7,267 nt of DNA from Pyrinomonadaceae bacterium (GTDB lineage Bacteria > Acidobacteriota > Blastocatellia > Pyrinomonadales > Pyrinomonadaceae), in the NCBI GenBank assembly GCA_018060305.1, contig JAGOWF010000141.1, forward strand, positions 1 to 7,267, given 5' to 3'. The notes under the pieces are model-generated. The model did not search any database. It worked only from the letters and a program-made list of their open reading frames with translations, and was not told where the DNA came from. The position numbers and the translations under genes were made by a program. Numbering within the stretch: position 1 is the stretch's first letter; each line of letters opens with the position of its first letter. This document shows, piece after piece, positions 4,868 to 7,267 of this stretch.

Positions 4868-7137
4868 GGGCTTGGTTTGACCGATACGATCACGCACTTT
4901 GACGTAGGCGTGCCGCTGCGTTTCGCCGTGCTGCCGAGCGGGATTAGCGGATTTGCCTCGGGAAAATACGCCGCGACGCAATCGGGCGGCATCTTATACG
5001 GCACGACCGTCCAGCCTTTTACCTGCCGCTCACCGTCGTCAAAATGGCTCGTGATATCGACTTTCTGGCCCGCCGTCAGGCCGTGCTTGAGAATGTCGGC
5101 CTCGCCGATGAACAGCACTTTCCGTCCGCCATCGATGCCGCGATATCGGTCATCGAGTCCGTAGATCGTCGTGTTGAACTGGTCGTGCGACCGTATAGTC
5201 GTCAATAGCAAACGGCCGGGCGGCAGATCGAGTTTCGACAAGCGACTTGCCCTAAAAAGGGCCTTTGCTGACGGCGTCGGAAAACGGCCCTCATTCGGCG
5301 GGTTTGGCATGTAGAATCCGCCGGGAACCCGAATTCGCCGATTGTAATCCTCGCAGCCCGGCACTACCCGCGAGATCACGTCGCGGATCCGGTCGTAATC
5401 GCCGCACATTGCGTCCCAATCGATAGTTGACCGTGACCCGAGCACGGCCTTTGCCAACTGCGACGTGATCCAAACCTCGCTGCGCAGGTGCGGTGATCCC
5501 GGCTCGAAAATGCCTTTCGACATCTGCACATTCAGCATCGTGCTCTCTGTCGAGACAAACTGTTCGCCCGACGCTTGCCGGTCGATCTCCGTTCGGCCAA
5601 GACAGGGCAGGATGAGTGACGTCTTACCCGGCGTCAGCGCGGTGCGGTTGAGTTTTGTAATGACCTGAACGGTCAGGTCGCAGTTCCCTACCGCGACCGC
5701 GACGGCCTCGGTGTCCGGCGACGCAGCGACAAAATTGCCGCCCATCGCGAAAAACACCTTCGCCCGCCCATCACGCATCGCGGCAATCGACTGGACGGTA
5801 TCAAATCCGTCATGCTCGGGCGTCTCAAAGCTAAACTCGCGTTCGAGGTTCTCGCGAAACACGGAATTTATCTTCTCCCAAATGCCCATCGTCCGGTCGC
5901 CCTGCACGTTTGAATGGCCGCGGACGGGACACAGCCCCGCTCCGGGCCGGCCGATCGCCCCGCGCAGCAGATGCAGATTCACGATGTCCTGAATCGTCGC
6001 AACCGCCTCAATATGCTGTGTCACGCCCATGGCCCAGCATGTGATAAACGAACGCGAAGCGGCGATCATCGCCGCCGCCTCATCGATCCCGGCGCGGCCA
6101 AGGCCGCTGGCTGAGATGATGTCGTCCCACGAGGTCGCATCGAACGAGGCGATCAGTTCGCTGCAGCCTTCAGTCTTTACAGAAATGAACTCTTGGTCAA
6201 ACACCGTTCCGGGTGCCGCTCGCTCGCCCTCAAGGAGCGATTTCATCAGCCCTTTGACGACCGCCATATCGCCGCCGATCCGTACCGGGAGATGCAGGTC
6301 GGCAAGCTTCGTGGGCCGTAAACCTAACAATGACAAAGGGTTGCCGTGCTGTGGATTTGGATCGACAAAGCTCGTCAGCCCGACTTCCTCAAGCGGATTG
6401 ATGGCGATCATCCTCGCTCCTGCGGCTTTGGCGGCCGCGAGCGATGAGAGCATTCGGGGCGCGTTCGTGCCCGGATTTTGGCCGATGACGATGACAAGAT
6501 CGGTCCGCTCAAAATCTTCGAGCCTGATCGTAGCCTTGCCGAGACCGATAGACTCCGAGAGTGCGACGCTCGTCGATTCGTGGCACATATTCGAGCAATC
6601 GGGCAGATTGTTTGTCCCAAACTGCCGCACAAAAAGTTGGTAGAGAAATGCCGCCTCATTCGACGTGCGGCCCGATGTGTAAAAGACAGCCTCGTCGGGC
6701 GACGCCAGCGAATTTAGCTTTTCCGCGATCAGCGAAAACGCCTCAGCCCAGGACACAGGCTCGTAATGCGTCCCGCCTTCACGCAGAACGTGCGGCTCGG
6801 TCAGGCGGCCTTGGCTGTTGAGCCAAAAATCCGTCTGCGACGCGAGATCTGCGACCGAATGTTGCGCGAAGAATTCCCGTCCGATCCGCTTGGTCGTTCC
6901 TTCATCCGCAAGGGCCTTAGCCCCGTTCTCGCAAAACTCGTTGATCGACCTATGGTCAGGGTCGGGCCACGCGCAGGATTGGCAATCGACGCCGCCCTTC
7001 TGGTTGAGGTTGAGCATGCCCCGCGTGCCGCGCACGACGCCCATCTTGCCAAAGACGTGCCTAAGGGCATTTGTGACGGCGTGCATGCCGGCCGAAACCT
7101 GTGGCGGCGGAATAACCTTTAGTTCTGGATCTCTCAC
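4864..7137 (-). CDS. ydeP: FdhF/YdeP-family molybdopterin oxidoreductase
   Basis: A 757-residue cytoplasmic bis-MGD oxidoreductase related to the formate dehydrogenase alpha subunit. The physiological substrate is unknown; in E. coli, YdeP is linked to acid resistance. The length matches E. coli YdeP (about 759 aa), and long stretches match it from memory, such as FYTSGRTSNEAAFLYQLF (152-169), IGGDMA (287-292), RGHSNVQGDRT (406-416) and DDRYRG (662-667). DCQSCAWPDPD (51-61) with C69 remains of the N-terminal Fe-S motif, but only C52, C55 and C69 are present, against four cysteines in FdhH, so a normal [4Fe-4S] site is doubtful. C185-H186 in SNMCHES aligns with the Sec-His of FdhH, so it is a Cys form. 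No twin-arginine signal is present. The GTG start follows a weak GGA seven bases upstream; the family N-terminus allows it. It overlaps mobA by 4 bp, with no fdhD or electron-transfer subunit in the window. Confidence 0.95.
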   Translation of the reverse strand: MRDPELKVIPPPQVSAGMHAVTNALRHVFGKMGVVRGTRGMLNLNQKGGVDCQSCAWPDPDHRSINEFCENGAKALADEGTTKRIGREFFAQHSVADLASQTDFWLNSQGRLTEPHVLREGGTHYEPVSWAEAFSLIAEKLNSLASPDEAVFYTSGRTSNEAAFLYQLFVRQFGTNNLPDCSNMCHESTSVALSESIGLGKATIRLEDFERTDLVIVIGQNPGTNAPRMLSSLAAAKAAGARMIAINPLEEVGLTSFVDPNPQHGNPLSLLGLRPTKLADLHLPVRIGGDMAVVKGLMKSLLEGERAAPGTVFDQEFISVKTEGCSELIASFDATSWDDIISASGLGRAGIDEAAAMIAASRSFITCWAMGVTQHIEAVATIQDIVNLHLLRGAIGRPGAGLCPVRGHSNVQGDRTMGIWEKINSVFRENLEREFSFETPEHDGFDTVQSIAAMRDGRAKVFFAMGGNFVAASPDTEAVAVAVGNCDLTVQVITKLNRTALTPGKTSLILPCLGRTEIDRQASGEQFVSTESTMLNVQMSKGIFEPGSPHLRSEVWITSQLAKAVLGSRSTIDWDAMCGDYDRIRDVISRVVPGCEDYNRRIRVPGGFYMPNPPNEGRFPTPSAKALFRASRLSKLDLPPGRLLLTTIRSHDQFNTTIYGLDDRYRGIDGGRKVLFIGEADILKHGLTAGQKVDITSHFDDGERQVKGWTVVPYKMPPDCVAAYFPEANPLIPLGSTAKRSGTPTSKCVIVSVKPSP

Positions 7138-7151
7138 GTTTTCCGGTTCGC

Positions 7152-7224
7152 AATAACTGATAACTAAAACCTGATAACGGTTAGATTCTTGCCCGCAGTT
7201 GTCAGTTAATAGTTATCAGTTATT
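7152..7224. repeat. AT-rich inverted repeat upstream of the ydeP-like gene
   Basis: AATAACTGATAACTA (7152-7166) is the exact reverse complement of 7210-7224, with 43 bp between. Further partial copies (CTGATAAC at 7171-7178, GTCAGTTA at 7201-7208) make the block a cluster of AACTGATAAC-like words. It occupies the leader of the minus-strand oxidoreductase gene, 15-87 bp ahead of its GTG. It may be a transcript hairpin, a regulator site array, or a dispersed intergenic repeat. No T-run follows either arm, so a simple terminator is unlikely. Confidence 0.75.
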
Positions 7225-7247
7225 CCGTATTCTTTCGCCGCTGTAAA
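7219..7247 (-). promoter_or_regulatory. weak candidate promoter for the ydeP-mobA pair
   Basis: On the minus strand TTTACA (7247-7242) and AATAAC (7224-7219) are spaced by 17 bp. The -35 matches consensus in five of six bases and the -10 in four. The -10 sits inside the right arm of the AT-rich inverted repeat, so a protein binding the repeat could block it. AT-rich DNA gives such matches easily, and the true promoter may lie beyond the window. Confidence 0.2.
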
Positions 7248-7267
7248 CATTGAACCGTCCATCCCGG

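Noticed and set aside
4868..4981. 38-residue N-terminal extension of mobA
   Set aside because: The MobA fold begins at the ATG at 4867. The extension is the out-of-frame reading of the oxidoreductase C-terminus, and the ATGA overlap explains the true start.
7138..7267. molybdenum cofactor riboswitch in the leader of the oxidoreductase gene
   Set aside because: The leader is dominated by an AT-rich repeat. I cannot recognise the multi-helix core expected of a Moco-type element.

Overview
The window looks like chromosomal DNA of a GC-moderate, Gram-negative-type bacterium. The best guess is Acidobacteriota of the Blastocatellia/Pyrinomonadaceae kind. This rests on a secreted CSLREA / choice-of-anchor-Q beta-helix protein, a secreted DUF4344 metallopeptidase, and intergenic spacers carrying short repeats (an AGCGGTAGCGACCGG-type inverted repeat, CACGAA-type 9-mers, and an AACTGATAAC-type repeat). 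No ribosomal or tRNA gene is present, so the assignment is inference from memory of these families.

Layout. Positions 1-288 hold the possible C-terminal tail of an unidentified gene (ending at 148) and a large imperfect inverted repeat with 41-bp arms (101-141 and 218-258). Two plus-strand genes for exported proteins follow: the CSLREA/beta-helix protein (289-1704), then a 244-bp spacer with a convincing sigma70-type promoter (1874-1902), then the DUF4344 zinc metallopeptidase (1949-2779). Its stop lies 8 bp from the stop of purF on the opposite strand.

The minus strand carries three genes, read right to left. A YdeP/FdhF-type molybdopterin oxidoreductase (7137-4864) overlaps mobA (4867-4247) by four bases, ATGA. 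After a 67-bp spacer containing a three-fold 9-bp repeat comes purF (4179-2788), the amidophosphoribosyltransferase of purine synthesis, of the propeptide and [4Fe-4S] class.

The clearest functional story is the oxidoreductase-mobA pair. MobA makes the guanine dinucleotide form of the molybdenum cofactor, which DMSO-reductase-family enzymes such as YdeP need, so enzyme and cofactor-finishing step appear translationally coupled. PurF is probably downstream by position rather than by function. The two exported proteins on the plus strand have no evident link to each other. I see no phage, CRISPR, toxin-antitoxin, transposase or defence system. The window reads as ordinary core and accessory genes with interesting intergenic repeats, and I do not claim a new system.
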